Source: Bacteroidota bacterium
GTDB lineage: Bacteria; Bacteroidota; Bacteroidia; Bacteroidales; B18-G4
Assembly: GCA_003648575.1 (NCBI GenBank)
Contig: QMPN01000048.1
Coordinates: 1-14,793 of the forward strand
Reading direction: 5' to 3'
Length of the DNA stretch: 14,793 nt
A program made the position numbers and the translations under genes. The notes below the pieces were generated by a model. That model was not told the origin of the DNA and did not search any database. It saw only the letters and a list, made by a program, of their open reading frames with translations. Shown one piece after another: positions 7,335-14,039 of this stretch (within the stretch, counting starts at the first letter, position 1; every line of letters starts with the position of its first letter).

Positions 7335-8603
7335 TTACTCGGAATAGAAGTTGATCATTCGCTGGATGGCACGCTTGCAAACCGGGCAGAAAGCATCATA
7401 TTTTACCGACTTCATGGTACAATCGACATAAGGCCTGAAAATACCTTTGGCCACATATCCGCCACCTTCGAATAATCCAATGGTGTTTTCATATTCCTCT
7501 GTTGCCGGAGTGGGTACCGGTGTGGAGGCAGAGATCATATTTTTCCATTTGCTGGAGAAATCCACTCTTGTGGTAATATTCGGCTCCCAGGGCTCAATTT
7601 CGAGTGGATAAAAATCTTCTACGGCCACTTCCGAGCTGTAATATTCATCACCCAACCCGGCAAAGGCATGCCCGAATTCATGCTGGAAGAGGAAGGCAGC
7701 AGATGTATTGTCGCTGGTGCCCAGGCTGTAATAATTGTAGATACCGCCCCCACCATATTTCTCGTGGTTAACAAGGATGTAAATTTGGTCGTAGGGAGCA
7801 TTGGCAGCCACATCCCTTACGCTTTTCATGTCCTCAGTGGTCAGGTATCTTTCCGAACCAAAAGTGTAGAAATTAGTACCAACTGCAGTATTTTTCCAGA
7901 TGTCTTCACCCGGCAGGTCGGTTCCGCTTTCTTCCGAAATTGCTTTCACGGCCCAGATGTTGATCTTGTCCATGTTTTGCCTGTAAGGATCAGCCTCCAG
8001 GATATAGCCTTTGAACCGCTCACAGTCCTGTTCAAACTTTTCCATTTCTTCGGCGGTATAGCCTTCGGCAATGATCACAATGTCGAGCTTAGTATTGTGT
8101 TTCCCGGAATAATGAATCTTTGATTTCTTGAACTTGTTCTGCCTGTTCTTCTGTATATCCCTGCTTTTGGGGTCGATGGGAAGTATGAATTGCTTTTCCC
8201 AGCCCAGGTCTTTTTTTCTGCTGTAAAAGGCAATGTTAATGGCATGCTTTGGGTAGGGGAGCACGACGGTTTCATTGAAGGCCTTACAACTTGTTTCACC
8301 TTCCGCCGTCGACTGGTATTCTCTGAACAGGGAAGAATATCCCCTGGAGTATAGCAGCTCATTTGTTTCAGCATCGAACACCTCAAACTTATGGTTTCCG
8401 TAATCAAATTCATCGATGAGCCTGGTCTTAGATCCGCCCCAGTATTTTTCAACAAAAAGCGTATCGAAAGTAAAGTACTCGGCTTCTGCGCTACCAGAGT
8501 GCGTATAATCAATACGCAGTGTCTTATTCTTAAAATTGTCTTTGAACTGCGCCTGTGCCCCTATCACCAGGGCCATGAGACTGAGGAAGAAGATCTTTTT
8601 CAT
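7335..8603 (-). CDS. Secreted M64-family (IgA peptidase) zinc metallopeptidase
   Basis: The 422-aa product starts with a signal peptide (MKKIFFLSLM, cut after AQAQ), so it is exported to the periplasm or beyond. Residues ~20-145 match in position the beta-sandwich N-terminal domain of Bacteroidota M64 proteins. The catalytic domain follows from about KLDIVIIAEGYTAEEM (~172-187). It contains the zinc-binding motif HEFGH at 308-312 within HEFGHAFAGLGDEY, and near the C-terminus Cys395 (DCTMKS) and a CPVC pair at Cys406/Cys409. No T9SS C-terminal sorting domain is present: the protein ends RAIQRMINFYSE. M64 was founded on an IgA1-cleaving enzyme, but many homologues come from non-host bacteria, so an immunoglobulin substrate should not be assumed. 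It lies 52 bases downstream of an outer-membrane protein gene and is probably the last gene of the sigma-factor operon. Confidence 0.9.
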   Translation of the reverse strand: MKKIFFLSLMALVIGAQAQFKDNFKNKTLRIDYTHSGSAEAEYFTFDTLFVEKYWGGSKTRLIDEFDYGNHKFEVFDAETNELLYSRGYSSLFREYQSTAEGETSCKAFNETVVLPYPKHAINIAFYSRKKDLGWEKQFILPIDPKSRDIQKNRQNKFKKSKIHYSGKHNTKLDIVIIAEGYTAEEMEKFEQDCERFKGYILEADPYRQNMDKINIWAVKAISEESGTDLPGEDIWKNTAVGTNFYTFGSERYLTTEDMKSVRDVAANAPYDQIYILVNHEKYGGGGIYNYYSLGTSDNTSAAFLFQHEFGHAFAGLGDEYYSSEVAVEDFYPLEIEPWEPNITTRVDFSSKWKNMISASTPVPTPATEEYENTIGLFEGGGYVAKGIFRPYVDCTMKSVKYDAFCPVCKRAIQRMINFYSE

Positions 8604-8655
8604 GGCAATGATTTATGCCGTGAAAATACAAAAAAAATGGCTGTGGCCCCCAGGG

Positions 8656-9309
8656 CTAAAACCAGCCGAATTTCAATGCGAAGTACCCATTGAATCCACG
8701 CATGATGTCTCCTTCGGTGTCAATCAGACTCACCTGTGAGGTATACCTGTACGATCCACCAACTGCGAAGCGCAAAAATTGAATGATATTCACTTCCACT
8801 TCCAGTCCCGGTTCCAGAACAAAGAATGCGTCGGAATCGATAGAGTTGGCCGGTTGGTTATAATTATCGCCTTCCCACCACTTCTGATCTGTATATGTAA
8901 TTCCTCCGGCGCCAATGATCACAGGTATGTTAACATGCACCGGGTAATTAGGGGCTATGATGGCCTCCAGGAAAAGTCCTCCGTAACCACCGGCAATATT
9001 TACGGGATTGTCGCTATAGCTTTCAAGATAGTAATCATTATCGCTGATGAATCCGGAGCCTGCAAGTCCAATTGTAAAATGATGGTTGATAAGCCATCCT
9101 CCACGAGCTCCCATGAGGTAGGTGTCTTTACCATTGACCTGTGTGTATCCGAAGGTGAGCCCCCCCCAGCCTCCATGATGGATATTTCCGTCTTTACCTC
9201 CAAAGATGGTCGACATCTTCTCCTGTTCCTGTGCGGATGCCGGCAGGCAAATAGCTGCAGTGAGTAAAAATGCAACAAGAGTCTTGATTACGTAATTTTT
9301 ATTTTTCAT
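8656..9309 (-). CDS. Outer-membrane beta-barrel protein, function unknown
   Basis: The 217-aa product begins with a signal peptide (about 26 residues, ending ASAQ). The mature part has alternating hydrophobic and aromatic strands with glycine-rich turns: GGWGGLTFGYTQVNGKD, LMGARGGWLINHHFTIGLAG, then GGYGGLFLEAII, VEVNIIQFLRFAVGGSYRY and the terminal FNGYFALKFGWF. Ending on an aromatic residue after an amphipathic strand is the usual outer-membrane insertion signal. It is too small for a general porin or a TonB receptor, and I recognise no named family. It lies 21 bases downstream of another small barrel-like gene and 52 bases upstream of the M64 peptidase gene, in the leftward series that starts with the ECF sigma factor. 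A role in envelope structure or sensing is inference from context only. Confidence 0.75.
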   Translation of the reverse strand: MKNKNYVIKTLVAFLLTAAICLPASAQEQEKMSTIFGGKDGNIHHGGWGGLTFGYTQVNGKDTYLMGARGGWLINHHFTIGLAGSGFISDNDYYLESYSDNPVNIAGGYGGLFLEAIIAPNYPVHVNIPVIIGAGGITYTDQKWWEGDNYNQPANSIDSDAFFVLEPGLEVEVNIIQFLRFAVGGSYRYTSQVSLIDTEGDIMRGFNGYFALKFGWF

Positions 9310-9330
9310 GTCTTCGTGTTTGATCGTTGT

Positions 9331-9840
9331 TTAAAAATGGATTTTAACAGCCAGGCCAATATCAAGTAGTGACAGGCGAAAGATGGTTTGTCCGAATAAT
9401 TCAAAAAATGGTTTTGCATCCAGGCTGAATGTGAGCGGGATCCTGTCTAATCTGTATTCTATTCCCACAATGGCATCCAGTCCAATCACCGGTGCAAAAT
9501 GTCCGCTACCGTTGTATGTTCGAAATGGGTTGGGGTAGAGGCCCCGCTTTGGTGGCCAGCGTGTAAACCCGATATGGGCTCCCATACCTGTATAGTAGTA
9601 CATCTTATCAGTGAACTTCAGGTAAAGAGGACGATAATTCTCTATAAGTGCGGTGAGTTGTATACCGCCATCACGGAAGCTCATCATGCCTTTATATCCC
9701 CGGAACTCATCTACCATATGCTGGTAGGTAATTCCGCTTGACAATCCTATCCGGCCACTGATAGCATTTTTTTTCTCCTGTGCCTGAAGCCCTGTAAGTG
9801 CGGACAAAAAAATGATTGTTATTATTATGATTGCTTTCAT
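9331..9840 (-). CDS. Small outer-membrane beta-barrel-like protein, function unknown
   Basis: The 169-aa product has a signal peptide (MKAIIIITII, cut near LQAQ). The rest looks like a small barrel. After a YYYTGMGAHIGFT strand and a loop rich in Pro, Arg and Tyr (~residues 95-112), the segment IGLDAIVGIEYRLDRIPLTF is followed by SLDAKPFFEL and the final strand LDIGLAVKIHF. The pattern of a glycine-aspartate strand, a short turn, then Asp-Ile-Gly-Leu before a terminal aromatic is common in small Bacteroidota outer-membrane proteins. No enzyme motif is visible. The gene starts 19 bases after the DUF4097-like gene ends and stops 21 bases before the next barrel gene, so co-transcription is likely. 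What it binds is unknown. Confidence 0.72.
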   Translation of the reverse strand: MKAIIIITIIFLSALTGLQAQEKKNAISGRIGLSSGITYQHMVDEFRGYKGMMSFRDGGIQLTALIENYRPLYLKFTDKMYYYTGMGAHIGFTRWPPKRGLYPNPFRTYNGSGHFAPVIGLDAIVGIEYRLDRIPLTFSLDAKPFFELFGQTIFRLSLLDIGLAVKIHF

Positions 9841-9859
9841 TTAACCCCTGTATTAATAC

Positions 9860-10972
9860 TTATTGATGGATAAGGTTCAGGCTTCCGCCATCCATGGTGA
9901 TTTTGATCCTTGGTGCACGCTCTTCTTTCTTTCCGCATTGTCCGCTGAGAAGATAATTCCCTTCGTCGCTGTCGATTTCAGTATTTACAAATGAACTGAG
10001 TTCATTCGGGTAGATCATCTTGGTTTTACGGTCATAATAGGCTTCAAATGAATAGCCGAGATCCTGCCCGCATATGAGGCTTATATCCGTATATGAAGCA
10101 TTCAGGTTCATCAGGCTAAAATCCTTGCCATAGTCGGTTATGTTGAGGTTTCCGTAATTGGTTTCAAGGATAAGGTTGCCGTTCAGTCGCTCCATTGTCA
10201 GGTATGAGAATGAGGTTTCTCCGCTGAGGGTACCTGCCTCCTCAAAGAAATAGGTGTCGCGCCTGGAATTCAAGCGTATGGAATTGAAACTTCCAATCAC
10301 CGGTTTGGATGATTTAGAAGTGATCCTGATATTGCCGGCATGCTTCAACTTGAGCTCGGAATATCCCAGTGTCAGGGATCCGGATTGTATGGAATCGATC
10401 ACTACATTCCCGAAACTATGATCCATGTCGAGTTCAGTAAAATTTCCGCCCCTGAAGTCTCCATTCGAAACATATACGGTTGTTTTTCCATAATGGTCAG
10501 TCATGTATATGCTGCCGAACTTAAGGTCGATGCTCAATTCAGAATTGGTGGGTACATAGACTGTATAGTCGATCTGCGCGCTGGCACCGGTGTTGAGCAT
10601 GGAAGAGGTAAAATCAGATACATCCGCCCAGAATGCATTCTTCTTATTACCGAAAACGGTTTGTGCGATCACATAATATGAGGTCTCCGAAAATTCAATC
10701 TCAATATTATCGTAAGTTTTATCAACCTTGGATTGCTTATTGGCTTCCACTTTGATGTTGATCTCAAACCGTATAGAATCTTCCTCCCAGGGAAGTACAT
10801 GTATGTTTCCATACTTGTTAATGATCTGTATCGAGGTTTCCGCTGTTGCCGGAAAAGACTGGCTTAAGCTCCGGCTCTTCTCGTACTGCTGGGCCAGTAC
10901 GCTGCCGCCGGGCAAGATGCCCGCAAGCAGTAGAACCAAAAGGGTTTTACAATAAAACTTTTTTGTCTTCAT
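9860..10972 (-). CDS. Exported DUF4097-like beta-repeat protein
   Basis: The 370-aa product begins with a signal peptide (~28 residues, LLVLLLAGIL core, cut near VLAQQ). The mature part is made of recurring short beta strands with polar edges and Asn/Gly turns: IQIINKYGNIHVLPWEEDS, FGSIYMTDHYGKTTVYVSNG, SFGNVVIDSIQSGSLTLGYS, NLILETNYGNLNITDYGK. This repeat of YGN/FGN + hydrophobic strand is typical of DUF4097 and related GIN/adhesin-head beta-helix domains. Those families have no established biochemical activity; they are often encoded beside ECF sigma/anti-sigma genes in Bacteroidota. Its first 26 bases overlap the 3' end of the anti-sigma gene, so translation of the two is probably coupled. 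I expect a periplasmic or surface protein that may feed a signal to the anti-sigma factor or be controlled by it; this is inference. Confidence 0.75.
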   Translation of the reverse strand: MKTKKFYCKTLLVLLLAGILPGGSVLAQQYEKSRSLSQSFPATAETSIQIINKYGNIHVLPWEEDSIRFEINIKVEANKQSKVDKTYDNIEIEFSETSYYVIAQTVFGNKKNAFWADVSDFTSSMLNTGASAQIDYTVYVPTNSELSIDLKFGSIYMTDHYGKTTVYVSNGDFRGGNFTELDMDHSFGNVVIDSIQSGSLTLGYSELKLKHAGNIRITSKSSKPVIGSFNSIRLNSRRDTYFFEEAGTLSGETSFSYLTMERLNGNLILETNYGNLNITDYGKDFSLMNLNASYTDISLICGQDLGYSFEAYYDRKTKMIYPNELSSFVNTEIDSDEGNYLLSGQCGKKEERAPRIKITMDGGSLNLIHQ

Positions 10973-11519
10973 GGTCTTGAATGTTATTTTCGTCTGCGTT
11001 TTTGAGTTGAATGAGTATTTCTTCCAGAATCTGTAATTTGATCCTGTAGTTCTGGATCATAGCCTCAATGACCTCTTCATTGGCTGCATCATCTTGCAGG
11101 TCGGCCTTCAGTTCAGTGAATACCTTGTCAAGTTCATCAAATTCAATTGTGATCTCTTCCCTGATGGGGGAATTTTCACCTGCCATGCGGAATACTTCAT
11201 CTTCCATATGCCTGATCTGCCCTGAATAATAAGCCCTGGCTTCCACCAACACGGGGATATTGTCATAAATCTCCTGATTCGACTGGCCGGCATAGCCCAT
11301 CGAACTGCGGTCTTCATTAAATGTGTAGTCTATGAAAATGTAAGATGATACAAAGATCACCACGGCAGCAGCCACTCTTACGAGCCTGGCAGTCCAGTTG
11401 ATATTCCGTACAGGCTTGATGTTGGCCTTGACTTTGTTCCAGCTCTCCGCTGCCGGGACCTGGTCATCAAAGTCGCTCCTGTTATCCAGAATGAACTCTT
11501 CTAGTCTATCGGGTTTCAT
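10947..11519 (-). CDS. Single-pass membrane anti-sigma factor (putative)
   Basis: The 190-aa product has a cytoplasmic N-terminal part of ~45 residues (RLEEFILDNRSDFDDQVPAAESW), which is the style of sigma-binding region seen in Bacteroidota anti-sigma proteins. One membrane segment follows at ~46-66 (LVRVAAAVVIFVSSYIFI), and then a ~125-residue periplasmic part. The periplasmic part is highly charged and probably helical or coiled-coil (~115-180, many Glu/Leu/Lys heptad-like positions: ELDKVFTELKADLQDD, LQILEEILIQLKN). There is no FecR domain, so it is not a TonB-receptor-linked sensor, and no zinc HxxxCxxC motif, so it is not a ZAS protein. Its start overlaps the end of the sigma factor gene by 14 bases and its end overlaps the DUF4097-like gene by 26. 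Assignment rests on gene order, topology and the N-terminal region; no direct family match was possible. Confidence 0.75.
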   Translation of the reverse strand: MKPDRLEEFILDNRSDFDDQVPAAESWNKVKANIKPVRNINWTARLVRVAAAVVIFVSSYIFIDYTFNEDRSSMGYAGQSNQEIYDNIPVLVEARAYYSGQIRHMEDEVFRMAGENSPIREEITIEFDELDKVFTELKADLQDDAANEEVIEAMIQNYRIKLQILEEILIQLKNADENNIQDHEDKKVLL

Positions 11520-12117
11520 GGCTATTGGTATTTAGTAATTCTTTTATTTTTCTTCTGGCACGCATATATTGCGATTTTGAGTTCGACTCGCTGATGTCGA
11601 GTATTTGTGATATTTCCACGTGATCGTATCCTTCGAGCAGATATAGTGAGAAGATCATCCTGCTGCCTGAGGGCAGATGCTCCATGGCCTTTTTCACATT
11701 CTCTACCGTTAATCCGTTTCCATATGCCTCTTCTTTTTCTTCTTCCTGGTTTTCGAACCAACCCATATCGTCGTAATAATCCAGGTCGGCTTTTTTCCGT
11801 TTAATTTCATTAATACACTTGTGTACTGTGACGCGCTTCAGCCAGTGTCCGAAACTTGATTCGTAGCGGAATGTATGCAAGCGGTGAAAAGCATCCGTAA
11901 AGGAATCCTGCAGCAGGTCTTCAGCCTCCTCGCGATTGCTCATCATGCGGTAACAAACATTGAACATGGCTTTCGAATACAGCTGGTATAGTTGGTACTG
12001 TGACCGCTGCTGTCCGAGTTTGCAATCCTCAATGATGTTCCGGTGTATCTCCTGTTTACCCGTAGCCTGCACTTTATCTTTGTATTTTCTACTGTTTAAT
12101 GACAACATCATTTCCAA
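11506..12117 (-). CDS. ECF-type RNA polymerase sigma-70 factor
   Basis: The 203-aa product has the two conserved sigma domains of the extracytoplasmic-function group. Region 2 covers ~44-110 with YRMMSNREEAEDLLQDSF (the -10-binding and core-binding helices) and SFGHWLKRVTVHKCINEIKR. Region 4 covers ~137-196 with LPSGSRMIFSLYLLEGYDH, the helix-turn-helix VEISQILDISESNSKSQYMR, and RARRKIKELL. The linker (~112-132) is unusually acidic, with ENQEEEKEE. Regions 1 and 3 are absent, as expected. ATGs at 12117 and 12108 are both possible starts; I used the first. It heads the leftward gene series and overlaps the anti-sigma gene by 14 bases. The usual model is release from the membrane anti-sigma on an envelope signal and then activation of its own operon; that is family knowledge, not shown here. 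Confidence 0.93.
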   Translation of the reverse strand: MEMMLSLNSRKYKDKVQATGKQEIHRNIIEDCKLGQQRSQYQLYQLYSKAMFNVCYRMMSNREEAEDLLQDSFTDAFHRLHTFRYESSFGHWLKRVTVHKCINEIKRKKADLDYYDDMGWFENQEEEKEEAYGNGLTVENVKKAMEHLPSGSRMIFSLYLLEGYDHVEISQILDISESNSKSQYMRARRKIKELLNTNSHETR

Positions 12118-12177
12118 AAGGTTGCAATTTGAAAGGAATTGATCGCGTAAAGGTACTTTTTTATCAAAACTTTTTTG

Positions 12178-12185
12178 TATATTTG
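12178..12185 (+). promoter_or_regulatory. Candidate -7 box for tnaA
   Basis: TATATTTG matches the Bacteroidota -7 consensus exactly, in the correct orientation. It would place the transcript start near 12192 and give tnaA a leader of about 150 bases. There is no good TTG box at the expected upstream distance, so confidence is limited. Confidence 0.35.
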
Positions 12186-12259
12186 AAGCTCGATCAGCAA
12201 ATTACAGGCTATTGGTCAGCTACTTAAATATCCTATCTTATAAACGCTATCTGAACATC

Positions 12260-12280
12260 AAGGACCGCGACGGTTACCTT
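12260..12280 (+). promoter_or_regulatory. Hairpin in the tnaA leader
   Basis: AAGGACCG at 12260-12267 can pair with CGGT at 12271-12274 and CCTT at 12277-12280, leaving a three-base CGA loop and a two-base TA bulge. This is eight base pairs about 60 bases ahead of the tnaA start. It is not followed by a T run, so it is not a standard terminator. A role in leader folding or mRNA stability is possible but unproven. Confidence 0.4.
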
Positions 12281-12341
12281 AATGCATAAATACTCCTGAC
12301 CACATTATTCTTTTGTTGAATTAGTGTAAAATCATTGCATT

Positions 12342-13721
12342 ATGAAATTACCATATGCCGAATCTTATAAGATTAAAATGGTTGAACCCATCCGGAAAAG
12401 TACCAGGGAAGAACGCAATTCCTGGATCCGTGATGCGGGTTATAATTTGTTCAACCTGAAAAGTGAGCATGTTTTTGTTGACCTGCTCACCGACTCGGGC
12501 ACCGGTGCCATGAGCGACCGCCAATGGGCGGCCATGATGCTGGGCGATGAAAGCTATGCCGGAGCGACTTCATTTTTCAAGTTAAAAGCTGCTATCAAAG
12601 ATATCCTTGGCTTCGATTATTATCTGCCAACACACCAGGGCAGGGCTGCAGAGAATGTATTGTTTTCTGTGCTGGTAGAAGAGGGGGACGTTATTCCCGG
12701 GAATGCCCATTTCGACACAACCAAGGGACATATAGAGTTCAGAAAGGCAACAGCCCTGGATTGTACCATCGATGAAGCCTATGATACGACCCTCGATCAT
12801 CCGTTCAAGGGAAATGTCGACCTGGATAAACTGAAACTGGCACTCAAAGATATCCCCAGGGAAAAGATTCCCTTCATCATCCTTACCATTACATGTAATA
12901 CGGCCGGCGGGCAACCGGTTTCCATGGAAAATATAAAGGCTGTTAGTAAATTGGCTAAAAAGCATAACATCCCAATAATCTTCGACTCTGCCCGATTTGC
13001 CGAGAATGCTTATTTCATAAAAACCCGGGAAAAGGGTTATGAAGATAAAAGTGTCAGGGATATCGTAAGGGAGATGTTCTCTCATGCCGATGCCATGACC
13101 ATGAGCGCCAAGAAAGATGCTATCGTGAATATGGGCGGATTTATCGGTTTTAGGAACGAAGATCTGTACAAGAAAGCTTCTGTGTTTAACATACTATTCG
13201 AAGGTTATGTGACCTATGGTGGTATGTCGGGCCGCGATATGAATGCTTTGGCACAAGGGCTCTATGAAGGCACTGAATTTGCCTATTTGGAGAGCCGAAT
13301 TGGCCAGGTAGCATACCTCGGACAGCTACTGAAGGATTATGGTATCCCTGTTCAATATCCTTTTGGAGGCCATGCAGTGTTTGTTGATGCGAAACGCTTC
13401 CTGACACAAGTTCCCAAAGAAGAATACATAGCCCAGACACTGGCTGTGGAACTGTATATAGAGGCCGGTGTACGTGGAGTCGAGATTGGCACTTTACTGG
13501 CCGACCGTGATCCCATAACCCGTGAAAATCGTTTTCCGAAGATGGAATCCTTGCGATTGGCCATCCCACGCCGTACCTATACCAATAATCATATGGCTTA
13601 TATCGCAGCGGGGCTGAAAAACGTGTTCGACCGCAGGGATGAAGTTAAGCGGGGGCTGAAGATCTTAAATGAAGCGCCTATAATGAGGCATTTTACTGTA
13701 GAACTCGAAAAAGCTGATTAG
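12342..13721 (+). CDS. tnaA: Tryptophanase (tryptophan indole-lyase)
   Basis: This PLP enzyme splits L-tryptophan into indole, pyruvate and ammonia in the cytoplasm. The 459-aa product aligns from end to end with the beta-eliminating lyase family: LLTDSGTGAMSD (49-60), the PLP phosphate region LPTHQGRAAEN (95-105), NTAGGQPVSM (186-195), FDSARFAENAYFIK (214-227), the PLP lysine in MSAKKDA (second lysine, Lys258), and IPRRTYT (408-414). The close relative tyrosine phenol-lyase is excluded by three positions known to separate the two: Asp125 in HFDTTKGH (Thr in phenol-lyase), Ile382 in GVEIGTLL (Arg381 in the Citrobacter phenol-lyase), and His450 in MRHFT (Phe in phenol-lyase). Length is slightly below the E. 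coli enzyme (471 aa), with a shorter insertion near residue 115. No tnaB permease gene adjoins it; the next rightward gene is an MFS transporter of unknown substrate 318 bases away. Confidence 0.95.
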   Translation: MKLPYAESYKIKMVEPIRKSTREERNSWIRDAGYNLFNLKSEHVFVDLLTDSGTGAMSDRQWAAMMLGDESYAGATSFFKLKAAIKDILGFDYYLPTHQGRAAENVLFSVLVEEGDVIPGNAHFDTTKGHIEFRKATALDCTIDEAYDTTLDHPFKGNVDLDKLKLALKDIPREKIPFIILTITCNTAGGQPVSMENIKAVSKLAKKHNIPIIFDSARFAENAYFIKTREKGYEDKSVRDIVREMFSHADAMTMSAKKDAIVNMGGFIGFRNEDLYKKASVFNILFEGYVTYGGMSGRDMNALAQGLYEGTEFAYLESRIGQVAYLGQLLKDYGIPVQYPFGGHAVFVDAKRFLTQVPKEEYIAQTLAVELYIEAGVRGVEIGTLLADRDPITRENRFPKMESLRLAIPRRTYTNNHMAYIAAGLKNVFDRRDEVKRGLKILNEAPIMRHFTVELEKAD

Positions 13722-13917
13722 TTTTATCGATTTCTTCTTTCATGCACTTTTTTGCTTGTCCAAAAAATGCCTGTCCCGAATGAAATGAGGGATACTAAAA
13801 AAAGACATCCCCGGTCAAGGTCTGTCTACGGGCCGCTTTGTGTCCCTTGTCATCCTGCGCCCGGGCTATTTTTATGTTTTTAGCAGTTTTCCTGTTCAAT
13901 TTACCTCACCCCCTATA

Positions 13918-13943
13918 TCCCCCTCTCCTAGAGGCGAGGGGGA
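13918..13943. repeat. GC-rich palindromic repeat element
   Basis: TCCCCCTC at 13918-13925 is the exact reverse complement of GAGGGGGA at 13936-13943. The inner bases pair too, giving an almost continuous 11-12 bp stem with one mismatch and a tiny loop. It is preceded by CCTCACCCCC at 13904-13913. From memory, similar CCTCACCCCCT...GAGGGGGA elements are dispersed between genes in many Bacteroidota. No T run follows on either strand, so an intrinsic terminator is not supported. Confidence 0.65.
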
Positions 13944-13958
13944 CTTAGTGAATTAATG

Positions 13959-14027
13959 ATTTGAAACATTTGATCATTTGAATTTGGGATTTGTTTCGAA
14001 TTTGGAGACTTGGGGTTTGGGTATTTG
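13959..14027. repeat. Low-complexity ATTTG-rich repeat
   Basis: ATTTG occurs seven times in 69 bases (starting at 13959, 13968, 13976, 13982, 13989, 14000 and 14023), with one GTTTG at 14015. Spacing is irregular (6 to 23 bases), so this is a degenerate simple repeat, not an ordered array. It ends just before the MFS start codon. Confidence 0.7.
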
Positions 14028-14039
14028 TATCTTTACAAA

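Larger units (their letters stand above)
12118..12341. other. Divergent intergenic region between the sigma factor and tnaA
   Basis: This 224-base region must carry promoters for both the leftward sigma operon and rightward tnaA. For the sigma operon the best -7 candidate is TACCTTTA at 12148-12155 on the minus strand, one base off TAnnTTTG and about 30 bases ahead of the start. T and A runs flank it. No second gene, tRNA or long palindrome is visible. The tnaA side contains a -7 candidate and a hairpin listed separately. Confidence 0.5.
13722..14039. other. Gene-free gap with repeats between tnaA and the MFS gene
   Basis: No credible coding frame is present in these 318 bases. The first part is T-rich, without a clear hairpin-plus-T-run terminator for tnaA. 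Around 13850-13871 is TGTCATCCTG followed by a GCCCGGGC palindrome, which may be a worn copy of a dispersed element. A GC-rich hairpin at 13918-13943 and a run of ATTTG words at 13959-14027 follow and are listed separately. The stretch looks like accumulated intergenic repeat debris. Confidence 0.6.

Noticed and set aside
8604..8655. Intrinsic terminator ahead of the M64 gene (GC-rich stretch then eight T on the minus strand)
   Set aside because: The GC-rich part forms only three- or four-base stems, poorly placed relative to the T run, so I do not call a terminator; transcription may continue into the M64 gene.
12183..12227. A 14-residue TTG-started frame with one Trp ahead of tnaA, resembling a tnaC leader peptide
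   Set aside because: The start is TTG, it overlaps the candidate -7 box, no ATG or GTG is available in frame, and no ribosome site is visible.
12342..13721. Tyrosine phenol-lyase instead of tryptophanase
   Set aside because: Asp125, Ile382 and His450 all match tryptophanase; phenol-lyase would have Thr, Arg and Phe at these places.
13918..13943. Rho-independent terminator for tnaA
   Set aside because: The stem is strong but no T run follows on either strand, and it lies about 200 bases after the tnaA stop.
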